A stretch of 64,000 bases of DNA from Candidatus Aminicenantes bacterium UBA1061 (GCA_002316315.1 DCDG01000040.1:48584-112583), one strand, 5' to 3'; numbered from the stretch's first letter, positions 1 through 8,915 are shown. Notes: generated from the letters alone by a model not told the origin. Made by a program: numbers and translations.

Positions 1-1170
1 GAAAAGTATGATTGCAATATCCCCTGGGTAATCCTCATGGACCCGACCAGTGCCTGCAATCTATCCTGTGTGGGCTGCTGGGCGGCCGAGTACGGGAAAA
101 ACTACAATCTTTCTTATGAGATGCTGGACTCGATCATCCGCCAGGGGAAAGAACTTGGCATGCACTTCTATATTTTCTCAGGCGGAGAGCCGCTGGTCAG
201 GAAAAAAGATATTCTGCGTTTGTGCCGTGCTCACCAGGACTGCTATTTCTTTGCTTTCACCAATGGCACGCTGGTTGATGATGAATTCTGCCAGGAATTG
301 CAGAAACTCGGCAATTTCGCTCTGGCTTTCTCCATTGAAGGAAACCGCGAGGAAACTGATTTCCGACGCGGCCAGGGCACCTATCAAAAGGTCATAGAGG
401 CCATGGACAGGATGAAGGCTCATAAGCTTTTCTTCGGTTACTCAGCCTGCTATCACCGCTATAATACTGAGAATGTTGTTTCCGATGAGTTCGTTGACGA
501 TATGATTGCCCGTGGCTGCCGCTATGCCTGGTATTTTACTTATATCCCGATAGGAAAAAGCGCCAGGACCGATTTGCTGGTTACCCCCGAGCAGCGGGCT
601 TTTATGTACAAGCGTATCCATGAAATCCGGGCCACCAAACCGCTGTTTGCCATGGACTTCTGGAACGACGGTCAATATGCTTATGGCTGCATAGCGGGCG
701 GCAAACGCTATCTTCATATCAATGCGGCCGGCGATGTTGAGCCCTGTGCCTTTATCCACTATTCAAACGTCAATATCCATAACGTCAGCCTGCTCGAAGC
801 CCTGAAGTCGCCCATCTTTATGGCTTATCGGCATAGACAGCCTTTTAATGACAATCCGCTGCGTCCCTGCCCGCTGCTGGACAACCCGGAAATTCTGGTG
901 GACATGGTCAAAGAGTCGGGAGCTAAGTCAACCGACATGGAGGCCCCGGAGGATGTGGAGGAACTCACTGCCAAGACGCGAGAAGCAGCCAGGAAGTGGG
1001 CGCCGGTTGCTGAACAGCTGAGGCCGCGGCCCAAATCAGCTCAGGCGGCGCAGGCACAAGTGACGCAAACAACACAAGCAGCACAGGCTGCCGAACAGGC
1101 AACCCAGCAGACTGCTGAGCAGGCAGAAGCCCAGCCTTCCACACAGCCGCCCACCCCACCCTCTGCTTAG
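1..1170 (+). CDS. Radical SAM/SPASM-type protein, 5' end cut by window edge
   Basis: The frame is open from base 1, so the true start lies outside the window; the first Met at base 37 is internal. A CxxxCxxC radical SAM cluster motif is seen (Cys codons at 55, 67 and 76), followed by an FSGGEP motif near base 175, which is the usual SAM-contacting GGE. A C-terminal Cys-containing segment (GDVEPC near base 730, then RPCPLL near 865) resembles the SPASM-type auxiliary cluster region. The enzyme should bind a 4Fe-4S cluster and cleave SAM to a 5'-deoxyadenosyl radical; its substrate cannot be told. The last 45 or so residues are a low-complexity tail rich in Ala, Gln and Thr, unusual for the family. 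The family call is firm and the function is unknown. Confidence 0.88.
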   Translation, partial: EKYDCNIPWVILMDPTSACNLSCVGCWAAEYGKNYNLSYEMLDSIIRQGKELGMHFYIFSGGEPLVRKKDILRLCRAHQDCYFFAFTNGTLVDDEFCQELQKLGNFALAFSIEGNREETDFRRGQGTYQKVIEAMDRMKAHKLFFGYSACYHRYNTENVVSDEFVDDMIARGCRYAWYFTYIPIGKSARTDLLVTPEQRAFMYKRIHEIRATKPLFAMDFWNDGQYAYGCIAGGKRYLHINAAGDVEPCAFIHYSNVNIHNVSLLEALKSPIFMAYRHRQPFNDNPLRPCPLLDNPEILVDMVKESGAKSTDMEAPEDVEELTAKTREAARKWAPVAEQLRPRPKSAQAAQAQVTQTTQAAQAAEQATQQTAEQAEAQPSTQPPTPPSA

Positions 1171-1254
1171 TGCTAGCCGCTAGCTTTATGACAATTGGAT
1201 CTATAAGACTCTAAGACTCTATCTTAAGTTGCCAGGCGTTTCCCCATCAATTTA

Positions 1255-1716
1255 CTATTTTGACTGAGTGCCTGAATTTGCACTGAATTTCCGGAGAAAC
1301 TCTGCTACCGGAATAATCCTGAAATCTTTATATGATTTTAAATCGAGAAGGTGCTTATCACCGCTCAAAATAAAGTCCGCTTTGCCATCTTCCGCCAGCT
1401 CAAGAAATTTATTATCAGCCGGATCTATATTTATGATCTCAACCTTGGTAGTAACATTAACCGGCTCAAAAAATGGAACTACTTCGCTTTCCACCAGAGA
1501 TTTGATCTCCTCTTTTGTTAGCTTAAATTTTGGATAGGAAAGAACCGCCAGATATTCCTTCAGGACTTCTCCAGAAACCAGAAAGACAATTTTCCCCTGC
1601 TGCCATAAGTCAACAAGCTGCCCCGGCACCCCATCAAAGAGCAGCGCAGAGATAAACACGCTGGTATCAATAACGACACGAGGCGGTTTTTTCGCTTTTA
1701 CTTTTTTCTGGCCCAT
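1255..1716 (-). CDS. PIN-domain ribonuclease toxin (VapC-like)
   Basis: This 153-residue protein is a small PIN-domain protein. The N-terminal VVIDTSVFISALL motif carries the first acidic metal ligand. A central Glu-rich part and the C-terminal SGDKHLLDL motif supply the other expected acidic residues. PIN toxins of this type cleave RNA using Mg2+ or Mn2+ and are held inactive by a cognate antitoxin. The gene starts inside the 3' end of the antitoxin gene (19-bp overlap), the usual arrangement of translationally coupled toxin-antitoxin pairs. The basic N-terminal stretch (residues 3-11) is extra relative to the PIN core. It could also be a PIN protein used in RNA processing, but the paired AbrB-type neighbour favours a toxin. 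Confidence 0.85.
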   Translation of the reverse strand: MGQKKVKAKKPPRVVIDTSVFISALLFDGVPGQLVDLWQQGKIVFLVSGEVLKEYLAVLSYPKFKLTKEEIKSLVESEVVPFFEPVNVTTKVEIINIDPADNKFLELAEDGKADFILSGDKHLLDLKSYKDFRIIPVAEFLRKFSANSGTQSK

Positions 1717-1934
1717 TCAATGGCTTCCTCTACATCTTGCTCGTTTAGACCAAGTTCGGCCATTTTCTTCCTGACTTTTTCTAAGGGACCTTCACCAACC
1801 GGGGTAATCTTCACTGGCTCAAGAATTATCTTGCCGTCTTCGAGATGAACTTCAAAATATTCGACATCCTCCAGATTCTCCATTATTTTTTTGGGCAAAG
1901 TGATTTGGTTTTTATAGGTCCTTTTGCAAAGCAT
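1698..1934 (-). CDS. AbrB/MazE-type antitoxin
   Basis: This 78-residue protein begins with a swapped-hairpin AbrB/SpoVT-like DNA-binding domain (residues 5-45, pattern YKNQITLPKKIMENL followed by a short beta strand and DGKIILEPV). The C-terminal acidic helix (GLNEQDVEEAIEWARKK) is the likely toxin-binding part. A good Shine-Dalgarno (GGAGG, seven bases before the ATG) supports the start. It precedes and overlaps the PIN toxin gene, so the two form one operon. By analogy with the family it should neutralise the toxin and repress its own promoter. The adjacent region upstream (1935-2100) would hold that promoter. Confidence 0.85.
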   Translation of the reverse strand: MLCKRTYKNQITLPKKIMENLEDVEYFEVHLEDGKIILEPVKITPVGEGPLEKVRKKMAELGLNEQDVEEAIEWARKK

Positions 1935-2240
1935 CTGTCAGCCTCCACAGTAATATTAAGCTCTGGTAATGCATCTGTCAAGTAATATTTCCTTACTTCC
2001 TTTAAACATGATAATTGGCTCGGAGAGCAGACTGGTTTAATAGACTGCCCCATCTGCCGAAATAAAGTTTGAATCAGGGCGAGGCGATTGGGTTATAATA
2101 GGCGAGAAATTAATAAAAATTGAGGGCAATGGTCAACTCTGGATGCATGTGGATACATACATGTGGATACGTACATGTGGATACATAATGGAACAAACTA
2201 TAGATAAAAAAAATAAAAAACAAACACAAAGGAGACAGGA
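1935..2240. other. Intergenic region between toxin-antitoxin pair and rhamnosidase
   Basis: This 306-bp gap separates the divergent antitoxin and rhamnosidase genes and should contain both promoters. An AT-rich stretch runs from about 2095 to 2125, before the 14-bp tandem repeats. No further gene is visible here. Confidence 0.5.
2146..2187 (+). repeat. Three tandem 14-bp repeats upstream of the rhamnosidase gene
   Basis: Three head-to-tail copies of catgtggatacata lie at 2146-2159, 2160-2173 (one base different, cgta in place of cata) and 2174-2187. Each unit holds the word acatgt or catgtg. The array ends 53 bases before the rhamnosidase ATG, so it would sit in the promoter or 5' leader. 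It may be a multi-copy operator or a slipped-strand repeat; the sequence alone does not decide. Confidence 0.9.
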
Positions 2241-5093
2241 ATGAATCTCTCAGCCAGCCCGGCCGGCTTACCCAGGCCTTCCTCCAGGCTTTCGTCCCGG
2301 TTTTCGTCCGGTTCAAAGTTGAGCCTCAAGCATACCGGATCGAAAGCATGGGGCTTTTTTACTAAATCCTCAAGGTCTGGGGCTATATCAGCAATATCGG
2401 CAATATTGACAATATCAGCTGCCGTTGTGCTCGCTTTGTTTCTGGCGGCCTCCCCGCTTATCGCTCAGCCTTCTCATGCCGCCGCCCCGCCCAAAGGTGC
2501 CCTCGCCCCCTACGACCTCCGCGTTGAGTATCTCACCAACCCCCTCGGCGTGGACACGCCACAACCACGCTTTTTCTGGAAAAACAGGCACAGCGAACGC
2601 GGCCAATCTCAAACCGCCTTTGAGTTAATTGTCTCTTCATCTCCTTCCGCTGACACCGGCGATCTCTGGGAGTCAGGTAAAACGAGCAGCGATTCTTCGA
2701 TCCAGATTGTCTATGCGGGAAAACCTCTCGCCAGCAACCGCACCTACTACTGGAAAGTCCGCATCTACGACTCCGACGATAAGCCCAGCCCGTGGAGCGA
2801 GGTGGCCCGCTTTGATACGGGGCTTCTCTCGCCATCAGACTGGAAGGGACAGTGGATTGGAAGCGATGGTCTCCTTCGCCACGAATTCACTTTGCCGGAA
2901 GAGCCGCGCCGTGCCAGAGCTTATATCTCCGGTCTGGGCTACTATGAGCTCCACCTCAATGGCCGCCGAGCCGGCAATCATGTGCTTGATCCGGGCTGGA
3001 CTGACTACAAGAAAAGAGTTCTCTATGCAACCTACGATGTGACCCGCCTTCTCCGCAAAGGCAAAAATGCCATTGGCGTCATGCTCGGCCAGGGCTGGTA
3101 TAAATCGCGCGCCCTGATGTTTCAGCTTTATATTGAAGATGCCAGCGGCAACGTGACCGAAATTCATTCTGACACATCCTGGCAAACTGCCCGCGGGCCT
3201 GTCCTTGAAGACAGCATCTACCACGGCGAAACCTATGATGCCCGCCTCGAGCAACCGGGCTGGGACCGCCCTGATTTTGCCGCGCCTGCCGCTCCTACCC
3301 CCGCCGCAACTGGCAGCTGGCATCAGGCCACCGCTGTCGAAGCACCGGGCGGGGTTCTGTCCTCTCAGATGATGCCGGCCATCCAGGTCATTGAGACTAT
3401 TGTTCCTCTCACCATGACCAATCCGGCACCAGGCGTCTATGTTTTTGACCTCGGTCAGAACCTGAGCGGCTGGGCCCAGCTTCGAGTCAGTGGCCCGGCC
3501 GGAACCAATGTCCGCCTCCGCTTTTCCGAACTTCTCTACGACAACGGAATGATCAATCAGGAAAACCTGCGCTCGGCCCGGGCTGAAGATCACTATATTC
3601 TGCGCGGCGATGGGACGACCGAAGTCTGGGAACCGCGCTTTACCTACCATGGCTTCCGCTACATCGAGGTGACCGGCTTTCCTGGAACACCCAGGCTCGA
3701 TTCGGTCCGCGGACGGGTAGTTCACACGGCCGTTTCACCAGCCGGCAATTTTTCTGCCTCAACTCAAATCCTAAACGACATTCAGCACCTTATCCTCTGG
3801 GGCCAGAAAACCAACCTCCACAGCATTCCAACCGATTGCTGTCAGCGTGATGAGCGCATGGGCTGGATGGGCGACGCTCAGGTCACTGGCGAGGAAGCCA
3901 TGATGAATTACGATATGGCCGCTTTTTACACTAATTTCCTGCGGAATATCCGCGACGAACAGGCAGCCGATGGCTCGATCACCGATACTGTGCCTCACGT
4001 CTGGGGTCAGCGTCCGGCTGATCCGGCCTGGGGTACTGCTTACCCTCTCATTGCCTGGTATATGTATCAATATTATGGTGACCGCCGCCTGATTGAAGAC
4101 TATTATGACTCGCTCAAAAAATACGTCGAATTCCTCCGAAGCAAATCAGAAAACGGCCTCCTCAAATACAGCTACTACGGTGACTGGGTAGCCATAGAAA
4201 AATGTCCGGGGAGCCTCGTTTCGACCTTCTATTATTATTATGACACCAAAGTGCTGGCTGATATGGCTCGCCTCATCAACAGGCCGACCGATGCCCAGGC
4301 TTACGACAAACTGGCTGGCGACATCAAGGCTGCTTTTAACCGCGAGTTTTTCGACCCGAAAACCCGAAGCTACGGCCCGACCCAGACCGCCAACGCACTC
4401 CCGCTATTTATCGGCCTGGCCACTGATAAAGAACGCGCTCCCGCCTGGAGCGAACTCTTTAACGACCTGGTCTATGAACACGATTCACATTTAACTACTG
4501 GCATTATAGGGACAAAATACATCCTGGATGTTTTGACCTCAACCGGCAACTCCGACCTCGCCTACGATATCCTGACCAAAACCGATTTTCCGAGCTACGG
4601 CTATATGCTTAAAAATGGAGCCACGACCCTCTGGGAGATCTGGCAGAAGCGCGAGGGGCCATCCATGAATTCTCACAATCATCCAATGTTTGGAAGCATA
4701 GGGGCCTGGTTCTACCGCGCCCTGGCCGGCATAAACATTGCACCCGACTCAGCAGCTTATAAAAAGCTTGTCATCAAGCCGCAGATGGTAAGAGACCTGA
4801 CCCATGCCTCAGGCTCAATTAACGCCATAAATGGCGAAGTCAGCTGCACCTGGTCAAGGGGCGAGCGCCAGGTCAAGCTCGAAGCAGTCATTCCGGTTGG
4901 AAGTGACGCTGATATTTATATACCGGTTTTCAAGCTCAGAAATCTCCAGTTGATGGAAGGCGGGACGATAGTCTTTACAGATAACCAGCTCAGGGCTTCC
5001 CTTCCCGGCATTAAAAGCATTGAACAAAAAGGCGGCAGTCTGATGGTTCGGGTTGGCTCCGGCCGCTATTCTTTTAAGCTGACCGGAGAATAA
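2241..5093 (+). CDS. Secreted alpha-L-rhamnosidase, glycoside hydrolase family 78
   Basis: This 950-residue enzyme should remove terminal alpha-L-rhamnose from glycosides or polysaccharides outside the cytoplasm. The start has a GGAG Shine-Dalgarno six bases upstream. A Ser/Arg/Lys-rich stretch of about 48 residues precedes a hydrophobic segment (about 49-72) ending at an AQPSHA-like cleavage region, so the signal peptide is unusually long. The N-terminal beta-sandwich domains follow (YYWKVRIYDSD, YELHLNGRRAG). The (alpha/alpha)6 catalytic domain carries a PTDCCQRDERMGWMGDAQ motif near residue 530, matching the acidic catalytic motif of GH78, and a TTLWEIW motif near 797 holding the second carboxylate. 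A C-terminal beta-sandwich closes the protein. The length is typical for GH78. It is flanked by the tandem repeats upstream and a convergent permease operon downstream. Confidence 0.93.
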   Translation: MNLSASPAGLPRPSSRLSSRFSSGSKLSLKHTGSKAWGFFTKSSRSGAISAISAILTISAAVVLALFLAASPLIAQPSHAAAPPKGALAPYDLRVEYLTNPLGVDTPQPRFFWKNRHSERGQSQTAFELIVSSSPSADTGDLWESGKTSSDSSIQIVYAGKPLASNRTYYWKVRIYDSDDKPSPWSEVARFDTGLLSPSDWKGQWIGSDGLLRHEFTLPEEPRRARAYISGLGYYELHLNGRRAGNHVLDPGWTDYKKRVLYATYDVTRLLRKGKNAIGVMLGQGWYKSRALMFQLYIEDASGNVTEIHSDTSWQTARGPVLEDSIYHGETYDARLEQPGWDRPDFAAPAAPTPAATGSWHQATAVEAPGGVLSSQMMPAIQVIETIVPLTMTNPAPGVYVFDLGQNLSGWAQLRVSGPAGTNVRLRFSELLYDNGMINQENLRSARAEDHYILRGDGTTEVWEPRFTYHGFRYIEVTGFPGTPRLDSVRGRVVHTAVSPAGNFSASTQILNDIQHLILWGQKTNLHSIPTDCCQRDERMGWMGDAQVTGEEAMMNYDMAAFYTNFLRNIRDEQAADGSITDTVPHVWGQRPADPAWGTAYPLIAWYMYQYYGDRRLIEDYYDSLKKYVEFLRSKSENGLLKYSYYGDWVAIEKCPGSLVSTFYYYYDTKVLADMARLINRPTDAQAYDKLAGDIKAAFNREFFDPKTRSYGPTQTANALPLFIGLATDKERAPAWSELFNDLVYEHDSHLTTGIIGTKYILDVLTSTGNSDLAYDILTKTDFPSYGYMLKNGATTLWEIWQKREGPSMNSHNHPMFGSIGAWFYRALAGINIAPDSAAYKKLVIKPQMVRDLTHASGSINAINGEVSCTWSRGERQVKLEAVIPVGSDADIYIPVFKLRNLQLMEGGTIVFTDNQLRASLPGIKSIEQKGGSLMVRVGSGRYSFKLTGE

Positions 5094-5335
5094 ATTCTCT
5101 CCTGGTGCTTTACTGTCTTTATTGCAAGGGATTTATTACGGCAAATATTAAAGACGCCGAATATGCTTTTGTTCAGAACGCGGTAGTAAGTTAATAGTAG
5201 GGCAGGCAAAAGATAGTTGCGGCTGATGCCGGGTGCCGGCTGCCGGCCAGGCATGACCGGCCGTTGATGCGCCTCAAGTTCAAGCCGCCTGCTCCACAAT
5301 ACTACCGGCCCAAAGTTCTGGCTCTGACCGCTTCT

Positions 5336-5509
5336 TCAGGCCCTTCTGGAAACATAAGAGGTTGCTGCCACAAAATAGACCAGAGAAACCAGCAGAAACC
5401 ACAGCTTGAGGACTGGCGTCGAGATCTGACCTCGAAAATTCAGCCAGGCCAGAAGCAGACAACCTAAAAGCGCCGCTACTGAGATTATCTGGAGAAGTTT
5501 TTTCTTCAT
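5336..5509 (-). CDS. Small two-helix membrane protein (57 aa)
   Basis: A 57-codon frame starts MKKKLLQIISVAALLG and ends SRRA then TGA. It encodes two hydrophobic helices (about residues 5-22 and 34-52) joined by a short loop, with basic ends, so it is likely an inner-membrane protein. An AAAGG-like Shine-Dalgarno lies about ten bases before the ATG. It lies downstream of the NCS1-type permease on the same strand, 336 bases away. I do not recognise a family. Coding status rests on the clean hydrophobic pattern and the ribosome site only. Confidence 0.55.
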   Translation of the reverse strand: MKKKLLQIISVAALLGCLLLAWLNFRGQISTPVLKLWFLLVSLVYFVAATSYVSRRA

Positions 5510-5845
5510 TTATTTTTCCTTTTTATTTTCTATCTTTCTCTTTTCTTACCTTCTTTCTTTTTTTGAGCTTGTTTATCCCGCTATTATCTTAAAGTTCTCT
5601 ATTTCTTAATTTCTTATTTCCTATTCTCCATTCTTTCCTTCTGTTTTTTTCATTACTTTCATCTGTTTGTATTGACTATTGCTGGTTTAAATTCTGTATC
5701 CCCCATTCTTTATTTCATCCTTTTGTCTCCTGCTGTTTTGTTTAACTTTTTTGAATTGCTTTTCGATCTTTTTGTTGTCCTTTTCCTTTCTTTCTTCGCT
5801 TTTTATTTTTCAATCTTATGTATTTATGCCTTCAGGTTTATCTTT
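5510..5845. other. Pyrimidine-rich intergenic tract
   Basis: From about 5510 to 5830 the plus strand is dominated by T and C, with many runs of tttctt and ttcctt type; the minus-strand transcript would be strongly A/G-rich. It lies between the permease stop and the small membrane protein. The hydrophobic plus-strand frame within it is a by-product of the T-richness. No gene, hairpin or promoter stands out. Confidence 0.6.
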
Positions 5846-7249
5846 TTAAGCTTTGGCCCCAGCTTCACCCGCTATTTCTTCTACCCTGCCTTTGTTTCGA
5901 AGCGGAAGATTCAGCCCAATATAAAACAGGATGGCAAAAACGTAAGCTGGTAGCCAGCGAAAATAAAGATGCACCGGTAGGGCAAAAGCAAAAGCCAGGC
6001 TCCCTGCCCAGACCACCAGCACCTTCCAGTTAAAGGCTATCTTCTTTTTTTCAGCCTGATAGCGTGTTATTCCCAGGCGTGGGAAAATCCAGTGCTCGGT
6101 AAAAACGACCGCCCCGACCGGCATCAGCACCAATCCGTAAATGGCCACATAATCGAGTAGTTTCATAAAAAATAGCGGAAAACAGGAAAGCACACTGGTC
6201 ACCGCCCCGGCCAGCAGCGTGATTTTCCAGCGCGGCCAGCCCGTTATGGTTTGAAGAGCCAGCCCTGCCCGGTAAAGGGTCGGATTGGCCGTGCTCCAAC
6301 CGGCCAGCAGAACGCCCAGCACTCCGGCCAGGCCTAAGGCTTCAAAAGCCATCTTACCCGGATGCATCTCCCGGCCGATAGCCGCCACCATGACTCCCGA
6401 GCAGAGCCAGGCTAAAAAGTGGCCAGAATAGACGCCAAAAGCTGAATAAAAACCATAAGTCCACTTTTTGGCATAGCGGAAAATGGCCATATCCGACAGG
6501 CCAACATTCATGGCTAAGTTACAGAACCAGGCAAAAAAGACGACATGCCAGAAGCCAAGCTTTTCCTGCCCGGCGGCCGCTATTCCGTTCCAGATTTTGG
6601 TGGTGGCCACCTGCCAGAAATTTCCAAAGTCGGCCCTCACCCCGAGCTTGGGCAGGCTGACTAAGGCTCCGGCGATAAAAACCAGAAAGATCCAGGGTGA
6701 AACCACCTCGGCAAACCGGCTCAATTTTTCAAAGCCTAAAATAGCCAGCAGGGTAAATAAGGCTCCCAGAACCAGGCAAACCACGACCCACAAAACACTG
6801 TTCGGGAAAATATCGTTTAAGCCCGGGACTTTCATTTTGAAAGCCAGCCCGACCGCCGTGGCCGAAACCGAAATCATTGCCCCGGCCAGAATGCAGTAGA
6901 GAAAGGCATTGGCTACATTGTAAATCAGGGTAACACCAGGTCCGGCAATTTTCCTCAAGTACCAGTAAAGGGTTAAGCGAGTATCAACGGCAATCGGGGC
7001 GCAGATGAAGGTCCAGCTCAAAACGGCCAGGAGATTACCGAGAAGCAGACCTAAAATTAAATCAGAGGCGGTAACGCCATGAAGAACAAAAAAAGCTCCT
7101 ATGACAAACTCGGTAGCCGCCACATGCTCGCCAGCAAAAACACTGGCGAAAAGGACACCCGGTTTGAGGCTCTCCGCTGTCACCGGCTCCCGGTCGAATT
7201 CATAGAGTTGATCCATCCGCGAGGCAACTTCTGACAATCTGAAGGCCAT
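5846..7249 (-). CDS. NCS1-type (purine/cytosine permease-like) transporter
   Basis: This 467-residue integral membrane protein has about 12 hydrophobic segments and resembles the nucleobase:cation symporter-1 family. The N-terminal cytoplasmic part is followed by a glycine-rich first helix (KPGVLFASVFAGEHVAATEFVIG) and a second helix with LGLLLGNLLAVLSWTF, both typical of that fold. Likely role: proton- or sodium-driven uptake of a nucleobase or related small molecule; the substrate is not readable. The start is supported by GGAGAAGG before the ATG. The gene is convergent with the rhamnosidase and divergent from the aminotransferase. The family call is moderate because these transporters diverge strongly. 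Confidence 0.7.
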   Translation of the reverse strand: MAFRLSEVASRMDQLYEFDREPVTAESLKPGVLFASVFAGEHVAATEFVIGAFFVLHGVTASDLILGLLLGNLLAVLSWTFICAPIAVDTRLTLYWYLRKIAGPGVTLIYNVANAFLYCILAGAMISVSATAVGLAFKMKVPGLNDIFPNSVLWVVVCLVLGALFTLLAILGFEKLSRFAEVVSPWIFLVFIAGALVSLPKLGVRADFGNFWQVATTKIWNGIAAAGQEKLGFWHVVFFAWFCNLAMNVGLSDMAIFRYAKKWTYGFYSAFGVYSGHFLAWLCSGVMVAAIGREMHPGKMAFEALGLAGVLGVLLAGWSTANPTLYRAGLALQTITGWPRWKITLLAGAVTSVLSCFPLFFMKLLDYVAIYGLVLMPVGAVVFTEHWIFPRLGITRYQAEKKKIAFNWKVLVVWAGSLAFAFALPVHLYFRWLPAYVFAILFYIGLNLPLRNKGRVEEIAGEAGAKA

Positions 7250-7558
7250 GGCCCCTTCTCCTTCATTTTAAAAGAACTTATAAACCTGCTTTCCTCACCG
7301 CCACTCCGCACCAGCCTGTTTTATTCTCCCTTATCCTTTCTCCTCCATCAGAGGAAAAATCAGGGAGACAGGCAATTTAGAAAAATCGTAGCATGTCCGG
7401 ATTTTGTTATCAATAAAAATTGAAGAACGGGAGCCGTTTTCCATCCGGCCAATATTTCGGGTTCGACAGCCGCCCGGAATAAAATACCTTTTTCCTTCCG
7501 AGCCAAAACATTATAAAATACCAGTCTGTCTGATAAAAACCATTTTCAGGAGAGAGGG
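7250..7558. other. Divergent promoter region, permease / aminotransferase
   Basis: This 309-bp gap lies between divergent genes. A TATAAA hexamer at 7512-7517, about 47 bases before the aminotransferase start, could be its -10 box, but no convincing -35 is present. I see no small gene or RNA here. Confidence 0.4.
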
Positions 7559-8899
7559 ATGAAAGAGACAAGCCCCGGCGTGGATAACGAAAACTCGAGA
7601 CGGCGTTTTTTTAAGCTGCTGGGCGGAGGCTTTATAACCGCCGCCAGCTGGCCCCTCGCCCGTCAGGCTTATGGTCAGGTGGCCGGTGGCCAGGAGAAAG
7701 AACAGGCCCCACCCATCCCCAAGGCAGGCGGTGCAATCGATCCGGCCGATAATAAATTCTGGTCATTTGTCAGGGAGCAGTTCCCGATTACCAAAAACAA
7801 AAACATTATCTATATGAACAATGGCACCATGGGCCCATCCCCTTACTACATTCAGTGGATGTTTTTTAGCAAAGAGCAGGAAGTGAATTTTAATGGTATA
7901 TACGGTGGACATGATATCGCTCGGGCTAAAGTGGCCGAGTTTATTAACTGTGACGAAAAAGAAGTTGTCCTGACCCATAACGTGACCGAAGGCATAAATA
8001 TCATTGCTCAGGGACTGAAGCTCAAGCGAGGAGATGAGGTCATCATTACCAATCATGAGCATGCCGGCAATGCTATCCCCTGGTACACCAGAGCGAGAAG
8101 AGACCGGGTGGTAGTCAAAGTGGCCCCGCTTGGTCGGGATGCGGTCGAGACTCTGAGCAATATTGAGAAAACCATCACCAAAAAGACGAGAATCATTTCC
8201 GTTCCCCACATGACCTGTACCAATGGCCAGATTTTGCCCGCTAAAGAAATTGTCGAGCTGGCTCATCGAAAAAGAATTCTGGTCATGATCGATGGGGCTC
8301 ATCCGCCTGGCATGTTCAAGGTTGATGTGCGAGACCTCGGTTGCGATTTCTATGCGACCTGCGGCCATAAGTTTTTGCTCGGACCGAAAGGAACGGGTTT
8401 TCTTTATGTTAAAGAGGAATTGTTTGACCGGGTTGAGCCAATTATGACTGGCGGCGGCTCCGATTCGGGCTGGGATTATCAGCGAGGCCTTCATGGCTGG
8501 AACAGCACAGCCCACCGTTACGACTACGGGACACAAAGTTTAGCTCTTTACTACGGTCTTATAGCCAGTTTTGATTTTGTTAATGGTATTGGAATTGACA
8601 ATATTACCAAACGCGATAAGGCCCTGGCCAACAAGCTCCTCCAGGGATTGCAGGACATTCCACAGGTTGAGATTCTCACCCCGCTTGAAGAAAAATCACG
8701 TTGTGCCCTGACCAGCTTCCGGCTGAAAAATATGCCCTATGATAAATTTCAGAGCTGGCTCATGGAAAAATATAAAATAAGAATAAGAGGGGTCGGCGAA
8801 GGCGGACTGAATTCTCTACGCGTCACGACCCACATTTATAACACCTTTGAGGAAATTGATCTTCTGCTCAAAGCTATCCGGGAAGCAACCGGACAATAA
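7559..8899 (+). CDS. Tat-exported class V aminotransferase-fold PLP enzyme
   Basis: This 446-residue protein starts after a strong Shine-Dalgarno (AGGAGAGAGG). Its N-terminus carries a twin-arginine signal (SRRRFFKLLGGG, residues about 13-24, then a hydrophobic stretch ending near Ala-Tyr-Gly). The mature part is a fold-type I PLP enzyme of class V. It has VTHNVTEGINIIAQG near residue 140, IDGAHPPG near 245, and the Schiff-base lysine in ATCGHKFLLGPKGTGF near 265. Relatives include cysteine desulfurases and isopenicillin N epimerase-like proteins. Export by Tat fits a protein that folds with its cofactor in the cytoplasm. The substrate is unknown. It is a single gene with its own terminator downstream. 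Confidence 0.88.
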   Translation: MKETSPGVDNENSRRRFFKLLGGGFITAASWPLARQAYGQVAGGQEKEQAPPIPKAGGAIDPADNKFWSFVREQFPITKNKNIIYMNNGTMGPSPYYIQWMFFSKEQEVNFNGIYGGHDIARAKVAEFINCDEKEVVLTHNVTEGINIIAQGLKLKRGDEVIITNHEHAGNAIPWYTRARRDRVVVKVAPLGRDAVETLSNIEKTITKKTRIISVPHMTCTNGQILPAKEIVELAHRKRILVMIDGAHPPGMFKVDVRDLGCDFYATCGHKFLLGPKGTGFLYVKEELFDRVEPIMTGGGSDSGWDYQRGLHGWNSTAHRYDYGTQSLALYYGLIASFDFVNGIGIDNITKRDKALANKLLQGLQDIPQVEILTPLEEKSRCALTSFRLKNMPYDKFQSWLMEKYKIRIRGVGEGGLNSLRVTTHIYNTFEEIDLLLKAIREATGQ

Positions 8900-8915
8900 C
8901 CTCAAAAGTGTCCCT

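Noticed and set aside
2146..2187. The 14-bp tandem repeats considered as a CRISPR array.
   Set aside because: The units are too short and have no spacers between them, and there are no cas genes.
5225..5265. GC-rich inverted words (GCCGGCC and GGCCGT) resembling those of the terminator at 8916-8941.
   Set aside because: The stem is imperfect, no T-run follows, and two loosely similar sites are not enough to call a repeat family.
5672..5953. A 93-residue, very hydrophobic plus-strand frame.
   Set aside because: Its hydrophobicity follows from the T-rich tract, and it runs antisense into the 3' end of the permease gene.
7455..7470. A GGGTTCGA word like a tRNA T-loop.
   Set aside because: No acceptor stem, D-arm or anticodon arm can be fitted around it.
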